A stretch of DNA of 64,000 bases. Source: Phallusia mammillata. Lineage: Eukaryota > Chordata > Ascidiacea > Phlebobranchia > Ascidiidae. The translations under genes were made by a program, and so were the position numbers. Below, in pieces: positions 27,109 to 40,359 of the stretch. The stretch spans positions 169,261 through 233,260 of the forward strand of contig QLIY01000126.1 of the NCBI GenBank assembly GCA_003260075.1, written 5' to 3'. Positions within the stretch are counted from its first letter, which is position 1. Each line of letters begins with the position of its first letter. Under the pieces are notes generated by a model. It made no database searches, was not told where the DNA came from, and worked only from the letters and a program-made list of their open reading frames with translations.

Positions 27109-27426
27109 CATTTCTTCAGGTTTGTGTTTATTGTGTGTTTGTGTTGTGCACTTTTTGCAATGACTATCTTTTGTTTTATACCTTAATAATAACTGGCAGT
27201 GTAGTGCAATTTTTCTAAGCAAAGATTGTAGTTTCAAAATCCCGACATGTTCTAATAAGTGCTTTGGAACACTGTGGCAATTTTGAGAGGTCTTTTATTT
27301 GGCACATCTATGAATTTTCTAGTGGTTGATAAACACTATATTAGCAGGCAATGACTGTTTTGTTATCGTGGTTCACATGGTTAGCTTATTAACTTTGCCA
27401 AAGAATTCTCACATTTCCATGTAAGT

Positions 27427-28599
27427 CTAGTAACCATTTTGACGAAAGAACGAAGCTCGCTTCAGAACATCTTTGGAGTAATTTCCCTGATAGGTATTGG
27501 CATCAACGTTGTCGGGATCAGTCACACCGAATTCGCCGCAATTGTACGCCGCAATCCCGCCCTGGTACTTCTGTTGTTTTGTCCAACTGGGATGCATCTC
27601 TGATACTTTCTTGATCTTTTTTCGAAGAATTTTACAACCTTGATCTATGTGTTCAGCCGAATAAGGACCGCCTCGTAATTTGTACCAACGATCGTCAACC
27701 TTTAAACGTAAACAAATACGAAAAAACGCATCATCGTCACATTTGCGTTGTTAAACAATTGCGGACACAGCAAGGACACCGAAAAAAAACTTGGGCTACT
27801 AAGTCAAGTGTCGTGGCATTTGAATGGTGCTTGAATTCCGGTTATGGTTCGGTTCTTCTGCATGATCGCAACCGACCGCACGAACCTGGAGGGGGTACGT
27901 CCGGTTGCATAAGGCGGTGGTTAAACCCGCGGGTTCCGCTGGCCAAATGAAACCCGCCTAAACGAAAACACAAGCGCGATTCCCCGGCCCAAACAGGAGT
28001 GAACACCGAACAAACTAGCCGACTTATAATCTTTCTGTCGAAACTCAAAAAAATTCTAACATTTCGTGACCTTAAGAAGCAAATTTAAAAACAGTTAAGT
28101 TCATCAATGGCGTAATGATCGTTTTTTTCCTGAAAAAGGGGAACTTCTGCAAAATAAACCATTTTTACAGGAATAATGTACAGGTGGTAGAGATTTGCTT
28201 CAAAAATGGGCTTCGGGGGTTCTAGAACATGAACCACAAATAGGACAAAACCTTGAGCACTTTTTTTAAAAACAGTCGAAATAATGGGAAGGAGCAAAAT
28301 TATTTCCTTACCTGCATTAAACCGTATCCGTGCCCATCAAATCCATAACCTTCCTTGTCCAGCGTTCTTCCACCGTTACTCTCACGGCTTATGATGGCTG
28401 CAACACAATTTATGTGGCTATTACATGTTAATAGGGTAGCTGTTGTAGCAAATCAGATGAACATTGGTTGCATTTCATGGTTTACATGCTAACCAGCAAC
28501 AAGCGAAGGCTTTAGATCGTATTCGTCGGCAGAATCAGCGATGTAACTTTTGTACTTCACCATTGCTTTTAAATCTCCTTTCAAATCAGAGTCGGACAT
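27427..28599 (-). CDS. Goose-type (g-type) lysozyme, copy 1
   Basis: Hydrolyses peptidoglycan of bacterial walls. Exons (minus): 28494-28599, 28312-28397, 27427-27699; 465 nt, 154 residues. Exon 1 starts MSDSDLKGDL. Exon 2 has IISRESNGG, where Glu is the catalytic acid of g-type lysozymes, and GYGFDGHGYGLMQ. Exon 3 has VDDRWY, GGIAAYNCG and ends FFRQNGY. No signal peptide is present in the visible first exon, so the protein would be cytosolic or released by another route unless an upstream exon exists. The exon 1 donor is GTTAGC, weaker than in copy 2. AATAAA on this strand at 27294-27299. Same exon lengths (106, 86, 273) as copy 2, showing tandem duplication. Confidence 0.9.
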
Positions 28600-30011
28600 A
28601 TTGCTTTGGTTTAAAATTAAATCCTAACATAAAACAAAAAGCAGTAGAGCGTAAGATTTCGTCAGCATTTCTCAAACTTTGTTGCACAAATATCGAGAAA
28701 TTCCTTCTAAATTTTTCATGGACTGAATTGTTTCTTTTCTAGAATTCTGTAGGCTACAACATTTTTTGATGTATGGGCTATTGTTGAAACTGTGCTCAAA
28801 ACTAGATCAAGCTTTAGTCCGTTCGCCAACAAACTGTCTAACGAAGCGGCTACGAGCCCGGTTTAATCCTATAGGAATGCGAAAGCGGAACTGGCAATCG
28901 AAACCTTACCAATCAATCGAAGTCTTTGATACACGCCAGCCAAATACTACTTGGTAAACATTGTCTGAAAGGAAATGGTACAACTCTCGGGGGGCGTTTG
29001 GAGTTTATGTATACAAACCTTCCTGTATTGGAGCTATTCCATAATGTAGAAGTTGTAACCTTATTTCAAATTCGAGCCAATTTACGACTGTATAATGAAG
29101 TGTAAATGGCATTTGCTTATGACCATAAATAAAGCGTCATATAGGCCTAGTTAATTTTTGTAGAGGTGTGAATGGACGTTTCCAACACTGATTTTGGGGA
29201 CCGCAAAATTTGCATTCAGACAGCCTTAAGTTTGCAGAACAGGTTGTATGGATTGAATGTTATCTCATTTTGACCATAACTTCGTTGCATGTTACGAGTT
29301 CATGTAACAAGTAGTTGCAATATGTGGAATGTTTTTGTAACTTGAAACGAATGGCTCGCCATAGCTTTACCTGTTAGTTAGACTTACACCTTGGGTCTAT
29401 CGCAACGAACGGTTGAGAAGCCTTTTTTAATCTTCATAACAGCGCAAGTGGGTGGCGTTTTTTGCAGAATGCTCAACAACGCAGCGTGAGTTTAGTTTCG
29501 CCTCACGTGACTTCCACCTCAATATGTTAACACCACGAGGTCACCGCGAGCGCTAGAAATTGTGGTGAAAGAGCATTTTGTCGACCAACACATATCATCA
29601 AGTATATTCCAGTCAATGAACCTAGTGATGAAAATTTTTTAACAAATAGGCATCATACAGTTTTGTTGCATGGTTTGCGTTAAGCGGACAAAACTTTATT
29701 TTGACAAATCAAACATTTATTTTAGAGTGATATTTTAAACTCTTCGATCCTATAAAAACAACTGTGATTTGACTTTGTGTTCTAAGCTTGAAGAAGAATG
29801 CTGTATCATTTCTGTTATTCGATGATTGTGAAAAATTCGCTTGGTGTACCGTAAACGGGTCTGAGTGTTTATAACGTCACACGTGAACAAAAATAGCCTC
29901 TTGTTACTGCAACGGTTTCAATGCTGTTGCAAACTAATGTATCAAGTCATTCTGTTCCTAACCAATAATATCGCATATTCAGCTCATGGGTGCTTTATTA
30001 TATATATAAGC
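28600..30011. other. Intergenic between the two lysozyme genes
   Basis: No gene recognised. Contains the motif TTTAGTTTCGCCTCACGTGA at 29491-29510, which recurs on the other side of copy 2. Confidence 0.5.
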
Positions 30012-32201
30012 CTAGTAGCGGTTTTGGCGAAAGAACGAAGCGCGCTGAAGAACATCTCTGGAGTAGTTTCCTTGGTAGGTCTGCGCATCGACGTTGTTCG
30101 GGTTCGTCACGGCGTTTTGCCCGCAATTGTACGCCGCAATCCCGCCGTGATACTTCTGCTGGTCCGACCATCCCGGGTGCATTTCTGAGACTTTGTCGAT
30201 CATGTAACGCATAACTCCACAACCTTGGGAAATGTTTTCGGCCGAATAAGGACCGCCTCTTATGGTGTGATAGCGGTCGTCCACCTATATTGGTAAATAA
30301 CAGCAAGTTAATAGCGGCCAAAGTGTAAAGAGAAGCCTATAGTAGCCACCACTGGGCACCGCACTTTGTAAATAAGAAAATCATTGGGTAAAAACAAAAC
30401 AACATCGAGTGAACGAAAAAGATTTTTTACATCTACATTAAGAGAATCCAAAAATACGACAAAAAAATATTTTTGTACTGTACGCAACAAGTTGTTGTCA
30501 GGCATATAGGCTATTTGTTGCTCTTTCAGCAGTTACCGACGTTTCGACGTCCCATAATTGTTGTTTCTGTTACATGAACACATTTAGATTTTTCGCCAAC
30601 CGAAGTATACGGTCTTACGATCCACTATTTGAGAACCCCATTTCTAACCTGCATTACGCCGTAACCGTGCCCATCAAAACCATAACCTCTGCCGTCCAGC
30701 GTTCTTCCACCGTTACTCTCACGACTTATGATGGCTGCAATAGAGAAAGTTAATTTGTTAATTGGGTAGCGACTATTTTGTGGCCTGTACTTTGGAACTG
30801 ACCCAGGTACATTTTAGCCGGGATATTTCATTGTCCCACATTAGTAATGCTCAAACTGGTGCTGCGACACACTAATGCGCCGAGATTTTTTACAATGCTG
30901 TGCAACATTAATTTTGCGAATTGGGCTTGCAACCTTTATGTTATGTTTTGAAGTTATAGGACGAAATATAAACATGCATTTCCACGCTGAACATTAATTA
31001 TGGGTCCCCTTCCCTGAAGGGGACGCATCTTGATTTCACTCTGTTTTTTTCTTTTTTCCGCCGAAGTTTGTCCATGCACTTTTGGCATGAAATCTTTGGT
31101 GGATTTGGATGAAACTTTCACAGATGGTAGATATAGTTATGTAGATGTGCNNNNNNNNNNNNNNNNNNNNNNNNNNNNNNNNNNNNNNNNNNNNNNNNNN
31201 NNNNNNNNNNNNNNNNNNNNNNNNNNNNNNNNNNNNNNNNNNNNNNNNNNNNNNNNNNNNNNNNNNNNNNNNNNNNNNNNNNNNNNNNNNNNNNNNNNNN
31301 NNNNNNNNNNNNNNNNNNNGTGAATTTTTTATACAATGCCTGAATTGAATGAAATTTTGAAACTTCTAGAGTGTGCTATTTGTAATTGTCGATTGTTATG
31401 TTTCACCCTGCAGCCCTATCATTTACCGCACTAGCCACCGACAATCATGAGCAATTCGCCATTGGGAGCTGATTGTTGTGTTTTAACCCATTTTCTTACT
31501 ATTTCATATTTTTTCTCAGATATACCATATAATAGAAAAACCGTCAAAAATGTATGAATGGAATGAATTTGAATAGTTTGTACTCCATATAGCACATTTA
31601 TTGATGCACAGGTCCGATCACTGGGTTTGACGTTACAATACCAAACCTTCTCATAGTTATCTCTTGAAATGCATTATTTACAACTTTGCATGTGTGGGGA
31701 CCCATGAGTTTCTGCTTGCAGAAACAACTAAGGTTAAAAAAGCCGGTGGCCAATATGGGACCCAATATAAAATAAGCATAGGTAATATATTATTGTTTTA
31801 AAATAGGTCATAATGTATATGCAATGGCAATATGTGCTAAGCCACCCTTCTAGTTAATTTCGCTTACTCAAATTTATAGCATTACAATTGCACTAAAACA
31901 ATCAGCAAGCCGGAAATAGCTGCGCAAAGTCGAAAGGTTATAAAGTACAAAATACTGCAGATTACAATTGATGGATACCGCTTTGTAAAGGCATACAACT
32001 TTGATTTTGTTTGCGTTTTGTGCCTGAAAGTTGGCGACAAAAAGTCAGTTTTCCGCTAGCCCGAAAAGTTAGAGAACCGCTAGTCACATGCTTACCAGCG
32101 ACAAGAGATGGCTCCAGATTGTTTTGCCGAGCTGAAGAAACGATGTTGCTTTTGTATTTGGCCATGGCTGCCAAGTCTCCTTGAAGATCAGAGTCAGACA
32201 T
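30012..32201 (-). CDS. Goose-type (g-type) lysozyme, copy 2
   Basis: Exons (minus): 32096-32201, 30649-30734, 30012-30284; 154 residues, same structure as copy 1. Starts MSDSDLQGDL; the catalytic Glu is in ISRESNGG; the core has GYGFDGHGYGVMQ; exon 3 has VDDRYHTIRGGPYS, GGIAAYNCGQ and ends FFRQNRY. No signal peptide in the first exon. AATAAA lies only 13 nt past the stop (29994-29999). The first intron is 1.4 kb and holds the N gap and a possible transposon; the second exon donor is GTTAGA. The differences from copy 1 lie mainly in exon 1 and the surface of exon 3. Confidence 0.92.
31000..31706. mobile_element. Possible inverted-repeat element containing the N gap
   Basis: TGGGTCCCC at 31000 and GGGGACCCA near 31697-31705 are inverse ends. 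The interior is AT-rich and interrupted by N at 31151-31319. No clear target duplication, so the call is tentative. Confidence 0.35.
31151..31319. other. Assembly gap (169 Ns)
   Basis: Unresolved bases inside the first intron of lysozyme copy 2. Confidence 1.
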
Positions 32202-35200
32202 AATGCTTTGCTTTCGTTACTGTTACTACCTGAAACTATAATGAGGCGTCAATTTGAAAGGTGTAAGCTTTGGTGTTTGTCATTTGTTTACCCAATCTTC
32301 AAGTCGTATACAGTAAATACATTTGTTTATCTAACAAGCGTTTTTAACCGGATGCCAACAGTTGCACGAAACTTTACTTTGTGAAAAGTTTTAATCAGAT
32401 AAGCACGCCGTTGGAAAAAAAACAGTCTAACTTTCTGTAGGTCAAGCAATGCAGCAAAATTTATTTCGATTCAGCTGTTGATATCGCAAGTTTATCGAAC
32501 AACTGACGATCATACAAGGGCCACGGGCCCATTTAAATACTTTCGTAACGCGAAAGAGGAACTAATAATAAAAACCCATAAATTCAATTGAGGTTCAGAC
32601 ACCTCCGCTATATTACTCGGCAAATATTGATAAGGGAAGTAAAACAAAACTTTCGGGGGCGTACCCTCGAAAGTCAATTATGCTGCAAGAATGTATGGTG
32701 CAACATTATGTGGGCGTTGTGCATCATCTATTGAAAGGCATGCGGTACTTTTGAAGTTCAAATTTGAAGAGCATGTTGTGAGCACGAGGCTCTCACGTGG
32801 TTGAAGTGGAAGTCACGTAAGGCAAAACTAAGTTTTCGCCGTGTGGTCGATCTTTAAGACAGCGCAACCTAGCATGTGGATACATGTGTTACATGATATT
32901 TACCACGACAAGAGTCTATAAATTTTATGCTGCATTAAGTTTGACTAACCTTATTTAAAAATTATTTGTGTAGAAGCATTTAAGGGCACGCAAATTGTTG
33001 TTTTCGACAACATATATAATATCTATCTAAACCACGAGTTTGCGCCGGTTGACCATACATACTGTAGTGAAAAACACGACGCAGCAAATGTACTGGGCTA
33101 AACTCAAAATTTTTTTGTTTCGTCTGAATCAGATTTTCTAAACTTCCTTTCTGTTGTGTTTGTATCGTTTCTAGCTTTACACGGAGGTTCACAGACCCCT
33201 AACATTGCATTAACCTCCAAACTACTTATTGGCATGCTGGATTTTTCATTCATCACGACTCGACGAGAATTTAGTTTCGCCATACGTGACTTTGAACTTT
33301 GTGTTCAACGCGTACTTGCTGGAATATTTGTAAAGGGCGACAAATCTTGTGGTAACCAACATGATGCACAATTTTGTGCTAGACAGCATTCATAACAACG
33401 CAATTATGACCAAGTTTCACTGAATTAAGCTGTATTCCCTTGGAATACCATTCTTCAGTTGGTTTTGTTACGGTAATCACTTGGTTATACATTATGCCCA
33501 GTTAAAGAGCAATGTCTAGGAGGGCTTAGAATTAAAATAAATTTGTCCCCCTTTTCCTTGATGCCCGATGCACATGTTTATTGTGTATTTATAATCAAGA
33601 CCTGATAACACGTTACCACGTTCCACATTTGCACTACGCTTACAACGTCCTGTTTAAACTGCATCTTGCATTAATCTTTCAAGTAAAGTTTTAAAATATA
33701 AGTCAAAGTAAAAATAACAAAAAAATACTTCTGAAAAGAGATAAAATGAATCAACATTAGATAGCGGCTTGGTCATTTGCCTATTACGCTATTCATTATT
33801 TATCATATGGCTGCGAGAGTTTAGTTACGTCACGCCTGTCATCACAAGCACCTATTAGTGGTTGCAGAGTAGACTACATCAGTTAGGGGTTTCCAAAGAA
33901 CATCCTGTGGCGATATTCAAGTCAAGTCAAGTTTTTGTTTGCATTGTCACTTCATCATCACATTTCAAACGTACTGCGACAGTCTGTTGTGTTGCACACG
34001 GCGTGTCAAAGTTTGAAGTCTTTAAAATAGGATGGAATTCATGCAAGTGTATTCTGCATAACTTTGCTCATTAAAAAGCACATTAACATGGTTTATTACG
34101 TTTCAGACCTTATAAATACGCTCTATGACGCCACAATTTACCACGTGCTAGTGTGTTATAAACCTTTTTGTACAAGGTTGCAAACTTGCATATTTACACA
34201 CGATGATATCGGGTAACGTGGATCCTAATATCTGTAGCATGGGCCTCAGTACAAAGCACGCCAACTCAATTGACACTCAATTCGTGGTCATGTCCAGGAA
34301 GCGAAGTATCAGTCGAACAAACACGAATGGCCCAAAAGCGTTTGCGTTTCCATGTCCTAGAACTTGTCCAAGTGTATTGAAAAGCGGGAAAGATTGCCGG
34401 TTTTAGTCGTCATTTGCAAAATGTGCTGATGTACACAACACCGATTGTCTAAGTACAATTACCAACAAATGTATTCTTTACATTTAACCCTATTAGCAGT
34501 TTCTTTATTGACCAAGCACGTTTATCATTCCGAGTACATAATCGCAACATCCGTAACACCATCATAAACGCCAACTACAGCATACGATGTGACACTGGAT
34601 TATCGCTAGCGTGCAAACAAGGTAAACGCCTTTCGACATTACTGTGTGCATTCAACCGTGACGTTTCAGTCAGTTGTGCAACAGGTTTGCTGCGTTTGAA
34701 AAACGTTGTTGAGCTAATATCCGGACTGTTAGATGTTCAAGATGCGGTTACTGTCAGTTGCTTACACAGGGCTGGGTGTATTTTAACGCTTGTGTTACAA
34801 AGTTTTAGTTAAGTTAGAGTTGATTTACTGAACAAAAGCTTGAGTTAAGTAGGTCATAGTTTGTTTACACAATTTAATCGTGATTTTTCTCACAGACTAA
34901 ATGTGGTTGTTTTCGGTTGCTTACACAAGGTTGGGCATATTTTCCAATATTCTGTTGGACTTGATTGACTGACTAAAGATTTTAAAAAGTAGGTCCGAGT
35001 CTATGTACAGTTTGTACACAACTTAAAGAGTATGGTTTCAACCAACAGACTTAAAGCACATGTTGGGCAGCTTCCTTTTTTGTACCTTTGAAACCTACAG
35101 GTCTTGAGTCGAGGGCAACTTATTGTATTTGCTTTAGCTTATTTATTTACATGTGTCGTCTCTATAAGTTATTACTATTTAAAGTTTTCGACGCAAATGA

Positions 35201-35272
35201 TTTAAATATCTTGCCCTCTCGCTACCTCAAACCGTAAATAACTTACAATAACATTATAAACGTAAACTTGAA
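32202..35272. other. Intergenic, lysozyme copy 2 to NAT array
   Basis: No gene recognised. Two more copies of the CACGTGA-type motif (32806-32830 inverted, 33270-33293). At about 34745-35060 a degenerate tandem duplication (TTGCTTACACA, GGGC, TTGATT, TAGGTC words) lies just upstream of the first NAT gene and may include its promoter. Confidence 0.5.
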
Positions 35273-36588
35273 ATGGATGTGGAAAAGTATCTTGCGAGAA
35301 TCAAGTACTCTGGGCCGAAGAACGCCAGTCCAAACGCGCTAGAAGAATTATGTATTTGTCAACTAAACCACGTTCCATTTGACATACTCGACATGTTCGG
35401 CGGACCGCGAAAAGTGTTGGACCTGCCGACGATTTACGCCAATGTAGTTGATCGGATGAGAGGAGGGTATTGTTACGAGACGAACGCTTTGTTCGGTTGG
35501 TTACTGACAAATCTGGGATTCAAGGTGGATCTACTGGCAGGGCATGTCTGGGCAGAAAAATTTGGCCCAAAATTTGATCACATGGCTTTGATGGTAAGAG
35601 CTTTATCTGAGAGACATTGTGTATTTTATTCTACGAAAACAAGCGTCAATTTCGGAACTTTTATGTGACATCATGCCGTATTACTAGGCAAACTAAGCTG
35701 GAGCCGTACTGTATGACTCAGCAAAAATATATTTATGTTTAATTGACAGGTCACGTGTGATGACGGTTCGAAATGGCTTGCTGACGTAGGGTTTGGAGCT
35801 TCGCAGAGTATTAAGAAGCCTCTGCCGTTTGTGGAAATGCAGGAAAATTCCCAAATTGATGGATTATTCCGAATTCGACGATGGGAAGGCGGTGACGGCG
35901 ATGATTATGTTCTAGAACGAAAACAAAAGCAAGTACACAATAAAACAGGTGAAAAAGTCGGTTTAACGCCGAGGGCGATGCCTTCAGTGTTTTAGTTTTG
36001 TTTGTGGCGCACTTTGCAGTCAAAAACACAAAAATGGTAAATTAGTTAGTACTTATCATGATGGGGAGAATTCTTTGGGCAAGTTCGTTCGTCTTGGCTG
36101 GGGTTTTAACACTATTACACCATAACAAGTTAAAACTGGTACACTTACCGACTACTAGTCTAGTTATTGTGCTCTATTAGATCATTTTGTTAGAAATTTT
36201 TGATTAAATTTGTTGGTTAAAGTTGTTGGTGCTTGTAGACAGCAACTTATACCGTGAGAAGCTCGTCAGCGACCCCCAGTGGAATGTAGCTTATCGGTTT
36301 GATACAAAACCGAGACGTATGGATGATTTCAAGTCAATGAACGAATTCCAACAAGACGACCCTGACGGATTTCTTAGCAACAACACACTTTGTAACAGGA
36401 AAATTGATAACGGCGACGTGGCGCTCTGGGGTTGGGTGGTTCGTACGAAGCGATACGTGGATCCTTATACTGAGGAGATAACTAACATAGAAGTGGCGAA
36501 AACTGACAAAGAACTAAAAGATCTTTTGTTGAAATACTTCGATGTAAAAGTGGACTACGAAATTTCTGTTCAAAACCGACATTTTTAA
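35273..36588 (+). CDS. Arylamine N-acetyltransferase, copy 1
   Basis: Transfers acetyl from acetyl-CoA to arylamines, hydrazines and related xenobiotics through a Cys-His-Asp triad in the cytosol. Exons 35273-35593, 35750-35948, 36239-36588; 870 nt, 289 residues, the usual size for animal NATs. Triad: Cys67 in RGGYCYE, His103 in FDHMALM, Asp119 in LADVGFG. VPFDILDMFGG is the family N-terminal signature. Start at the first Met, where the MDVEKYLARI alignment begins. It is the most diverged of the array, and its second intron has a GT donor. Ends NRHF. Confidence 0.95.
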
Positions 36589-37657
36589 CCTATCAATTGG
36601 CACATATAAAACTAAATATAATTCAAGTCCATATACGCTATTGCTGCCAGGCATAATATCAAATTTATAGAGCTCCTCTGGCAACAGTATTTTTATTCCG
36701 ACGTTTTCATTCGTTATCGCGCAGTTTTTTCTTTGCGTTGTGACGTGCTTGCGTTTAATTCTTTTTTATCGTGTACTGTTCTAGTCGCATCCAGTGATAT
36801 TTACCCTGATAAAGGCGGCGCCGAAACATCGGAATCAAAATGCAGTTGCCAGAAGAGCTCTGATTCGTTTTCGGGAAGCCCGTTTAGGCCCGAAAGTTTG
36901 ATTATACATTGAAGCCTCGGGAAAGACCAAGACAACAAACACAATGGACAGCAATAGACAATTTGTCTCGGACAAGGCGTTTTAGGGCTCTTTGGCATTA
37001 GGTCAGGTCCAGCAACTAGCTACTTAGCTATTTAAATTCATTCAAAAATAATACTGACACAGCAGAGTTTAAAGTCAGGCCCGTTTTTGGAAGAAACCAG
37101 AACCCGGCCTAAAAAGCCCAGCCGGGTTTACTACTCTGATTTGCGGCCTTCGTTTGCATATCAAAGTTTAACTTTCCAATATTGTTTGTTTAAACGTTTG
37201 CACGGTGTAACATTTTTGAAACCTAACCAGCTTTGCACAAATGCACACATTAAGCAAACATAGGTAAATATTTGTCTAGTGGACTGCAGTACTTGAAAAC
37301 CTCCTGAAAGTAACTCAGTAATTGGCTTGCAAACTGCACACGTTATGCCAATCTGTTGTGAGAATAGTTTGTAGTAAATTAGATATTAAAAGTTGTAAGA
37401 GCTTAAAAAGTGCAATGTTTATCGTAAAGACCTTCATGACGTAGCAAATTTGTGAAAAAAGTTCATTACACCATGAGTCAGCAAATTAGTTTTATTGGAT
37501 AAAAGAAGTATAGGCATGTTGATGCAATTTAGGTGGAGAACAAAATACGAAAGCAAAATACTGGTAAAGTTAGCGCAGATCATATAACACAATCAAAGAC
37601 CAGTTTTAACAAAACGTTTTATTGTGTCGGTTACTGTGCAGCATATAAGTTTTAAGC
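36589..37657. other. Intergenic, NAT copy 1 to copy 2
   Basis: Holds a dispersed repeat at about 36878-37138 (homologous to 55110-55370), and a CTGATAAAGGC...GCCGAAAC hammerhead-like word at about 36807-36829. Confidence 0.5.
36878..37138. repeat. Dispersed repeat copy (GTTTAGGCCC / GGTCAGGTCCAGC family)
   Basis: Shares ordered words with 55110-55370: GTTTAGGCCC, AAGTTTGATT, GGAAAGACCAA, TTAGGTCAGGTCCAGC, ACTAGCTACT, AATACTGACACA. Related CGGGTTCGGGTCGGGTT-type pieces lie at 104-232, 49126-49250 and 52100-52180. Class unknown; no coding capacity seen. Confidence 0.7.
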
Positions 37658-40359
37658 ATGGATGTGGATCAGTATTTGAAACGTTTGAAGTACAACGGAC
37701 CAAAGGACAACAAAGCTTCAACTTTGCGTGAAATATGTTTGTGTCATGCTCGTAATGTTCCATTTGAGATTCTCGATATGTTTGGGGGTCCAAGAAAGCG
37801 ACTCGATTTGGAGAAAGTCTACCGAGATATTGTTGTCAATAATAGAGGAGGATTTTGTTACGAGATCAACGGGTTGATGCGCTGGTTGTTGTTACAATTT
37901 GGTTTCGAGGTTGTAATATTTCAGAGTCAAGCTTATGTTGTGGGTACAAAGTCGTTGTACCCTGAGTTTGATCACATGACCATGCTGGTGAGTTGTTGGC
38001 CATCAGCAAGTGTGCAAGTATCATTAAAAGGTCGACGTTGCCTTGCGCAACATACTTAATGCCTTAATTACCGTGGTGCTGCGGTTTCTAACCTGTTGGT
38101 CGCAAATCCAACTTGGGTCACCTGACAATTTGCCTGGGGTCGCCTAAGGCAGTGGTTCCTAACTCGTTTTAGGACATGGACCACTAGACCCAATACAATA
38201 AACTCATGGACCACTTCACTGTTGAGAAAAAATACAGTTGATGTTAATGTATAGCCTACTATAATTATATCCTTGGGGTCACCGCAACTTAGCAAAGGTT
38301 ATCAAAGGGTCATGGCACCAGAAAGTTTTGAAACCGCTGCCGTAGTGGCTCCCAACCAGGGAGGAATTTTAATAGTTGAGGGGAGGAATTAACTTTTTTA
38401 TGTGCTTTGTTAACATACACTTAAGGTTTAGTAATATAACCTGTGAAGTTGGAAAATACCCAATTTAAAATGCTTTGTGTGGTTTAGCATTTTCTATGTA
38501 GTGTACCGGGAAGAAGTAAAAATGTTTTAAATTGATAAGGGGTTCGTCGAAAATGGTTGGCCCCCCCCCCGTGAAGTTGGAAAATACCCAATTTAAAATG
38601 CTTTGTGTGGTTTAGCATCTTCTATGTAGTGTACCGGGAAGAAATAAAAATGTTTTAAATTGATAAGGGGTTCGTCGAAAATGGTTGCCAATCAACGCTT
38701 CAGCGGAAGAGACCACAAGTAGTATGCATTCTTCCCTCTTTTAAATTTAAATGACAAAACTGGCAAGTTTAGAAATCATCAAAGTATATTAACTTTGTAT
38801 TCTTCTGATAAACTGCGTTGTTCATTCCGTTTTTGACGAGTTGAGTTTTAAAGCAAGATAATTAAACTGTATGAACAGAACTACTCTGCGAGTTGCCTTG
38901 CGTTTTAACTCGGAGTATACGAGTTGCGAAAATGAACCAACAAGTCAAAAACTAATTTCCTAAATGGTTTGCACCTTCCGAAACGCAGGTCACGTGTGCT
39001 GACGGCTCGCGCTGGTTGGCTGACGTGGGTTGGGGAGGAAGTAGTTTTAAAGAACCTCTAAAGTTCGAAGTCATGCTTGAGCAATCACAGCCCAACGGAA
39101 CGTACAGACTGGTTCAGTTGAGCGCGGATGAATATGTGGTGGAAAAGCGCGGAAAATGTCACATAAAGTTTACGCCAGGCAAGTTGTATTGTTTAATGTA
39201 ACCACTGAAGAATAAGTCGACACAATCTGATAAGGAACGTATTTTATTATTTTAACAAACACATGACAACAGAGTTGAACTTAACTTTCATCGACACAAG
39301 AATATCTTGTTGTTTTGAACTTTACCAACTTTAAAATTTATGTTTAAACCCGAATGAACTAACTTTTCACACAAACAACTTCAAGCCGTCGTCTCTGTTC
39401 CGTGTTTTATTACCTAAAAATGTCTACAAATAATACCAAGGGTGTTAATACGACTGACCGTATTTACTCGATTGTAAGTCGCATGTTGAGGTGTTAAAAA
39501 AATAATGTATGCCGCCCTCGATTTTAAGCCGCAAGCTGGAATTTTTGATACTATTGTTTGGTAATAGATCTTTATTGTTTGTAATAGATGTTGTTACATA
39601 GTATAACTATTTGCTCATATATGTTAGTTACGTTAATAACTGTAGCCAACAAGAACGTATATCGACGTATAATCTGTACATGCATACATGTTTTGAACCC
39701 CAAATAAATTAAAAATTTGTAGTGTAAAAAATAGTATCGGTATAAAATTAAAATGTTAGCCGCCTTCGATTGTAAGCCGCCCCCGATTATAAGCCGCACA
39801 AACGGCAGCTAAAAAACAATACAAGCCGCGGCTTGCAATGGAGTAGGTACGGTATAAGTTTGCTGGTGTGTTTTAATTTGCGACATCTCACATTAGCTTG
39901 ATTCTGTTATGGAGTCATTCTCACCAGCATCTTTTTTGAATTTTTACAAACTTTACCATTTATCTTGAAACCAAACCCATTTTTTCTGTCTGCTATTCAG
40001 ACGGCGATAAAGTAAGAGACGAGAAGAATTACCGCCGGTGGGTGTCTCTGTACAAATTCGACACTATTCCTCGTCAGTGGAGTGACTTTGATGAAATGTG
40101 CAGATATCAGCAAGACAGCGACAAGAGTTTTCTCAAATACAACACGCTCATATGCAGGGAGACTGAGACAGGCGACTTGACTTGGTGGGGTTGGAGGTTG
40201 CGAGAGAGACGCTACATAGACCCGGATGCTGAGGAGACTGTGATGATCCGGACTGCCAGCAATCAAAAAGAACTTCGAGAAATGATGAAAGAATATTTTG
40301 GCATTGAGATTGATTTTCATGTTAATGTTCAACTTCGGGATTTTAAAAACTTTCAGTAA
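37658..40359 (+). CDS. Arylamine N-acetyltransferase, copy 2
   Basis: Exons 37658-37987, 38989-39178, 40001-40359; 879 nt, 292 residues. Triad Cys67 (RGGFCYE), His106 (FDHMTML), Asp122 (LADVGWG). The second intron starts with GC (CCAG|GCAAGT, 39179-39180), a recognised minor donor class; exon phase and the paralogues require it. Nearly identical in exon 1 to copy 3, so a recent duplicate. The upstream flanks of copies 2 and 3 also match (TATTGTTTGTTTAAACG near 37180 and 40510). The first intron holds two transposon-like insertions and a poly-C joined duplication. Confidence 0.94.
38070..38340. mobile_element. hAT-like element in NAT copy 2 intron 1
   Basis: GCTGCGGTTTCTAACC at the left and the inverse GTTTTGAAACCGCTGC at the right. 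A second terminus-like CAGTGGTTCCTAACTCG at 38149 suggests a nested insertion. Flanks CCGTGGTG and CCGTAGTG are similar. Confidence 0.6.
38343..38690. mobile_element. hAT-like element remnant in NAT copy 2 intron 1
   Basis: Starts GTAGTGGCTCCCAACCA and ends GGTTCGTCGAAAATGGTTG, the degenerate inverse; same family as 15133-15402. It contains a 117-bp duplication (38443-38559 and 38571-38687) joined by ten Cs. Confidence 0.6.
38443..38687. repeat. 117-bp direct duplication joined by C x10
   Basis: Copies at 38443-38559 and 38571-38687 are almost identical, with the run 38561-38570 between them. Confidence 0.85.
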
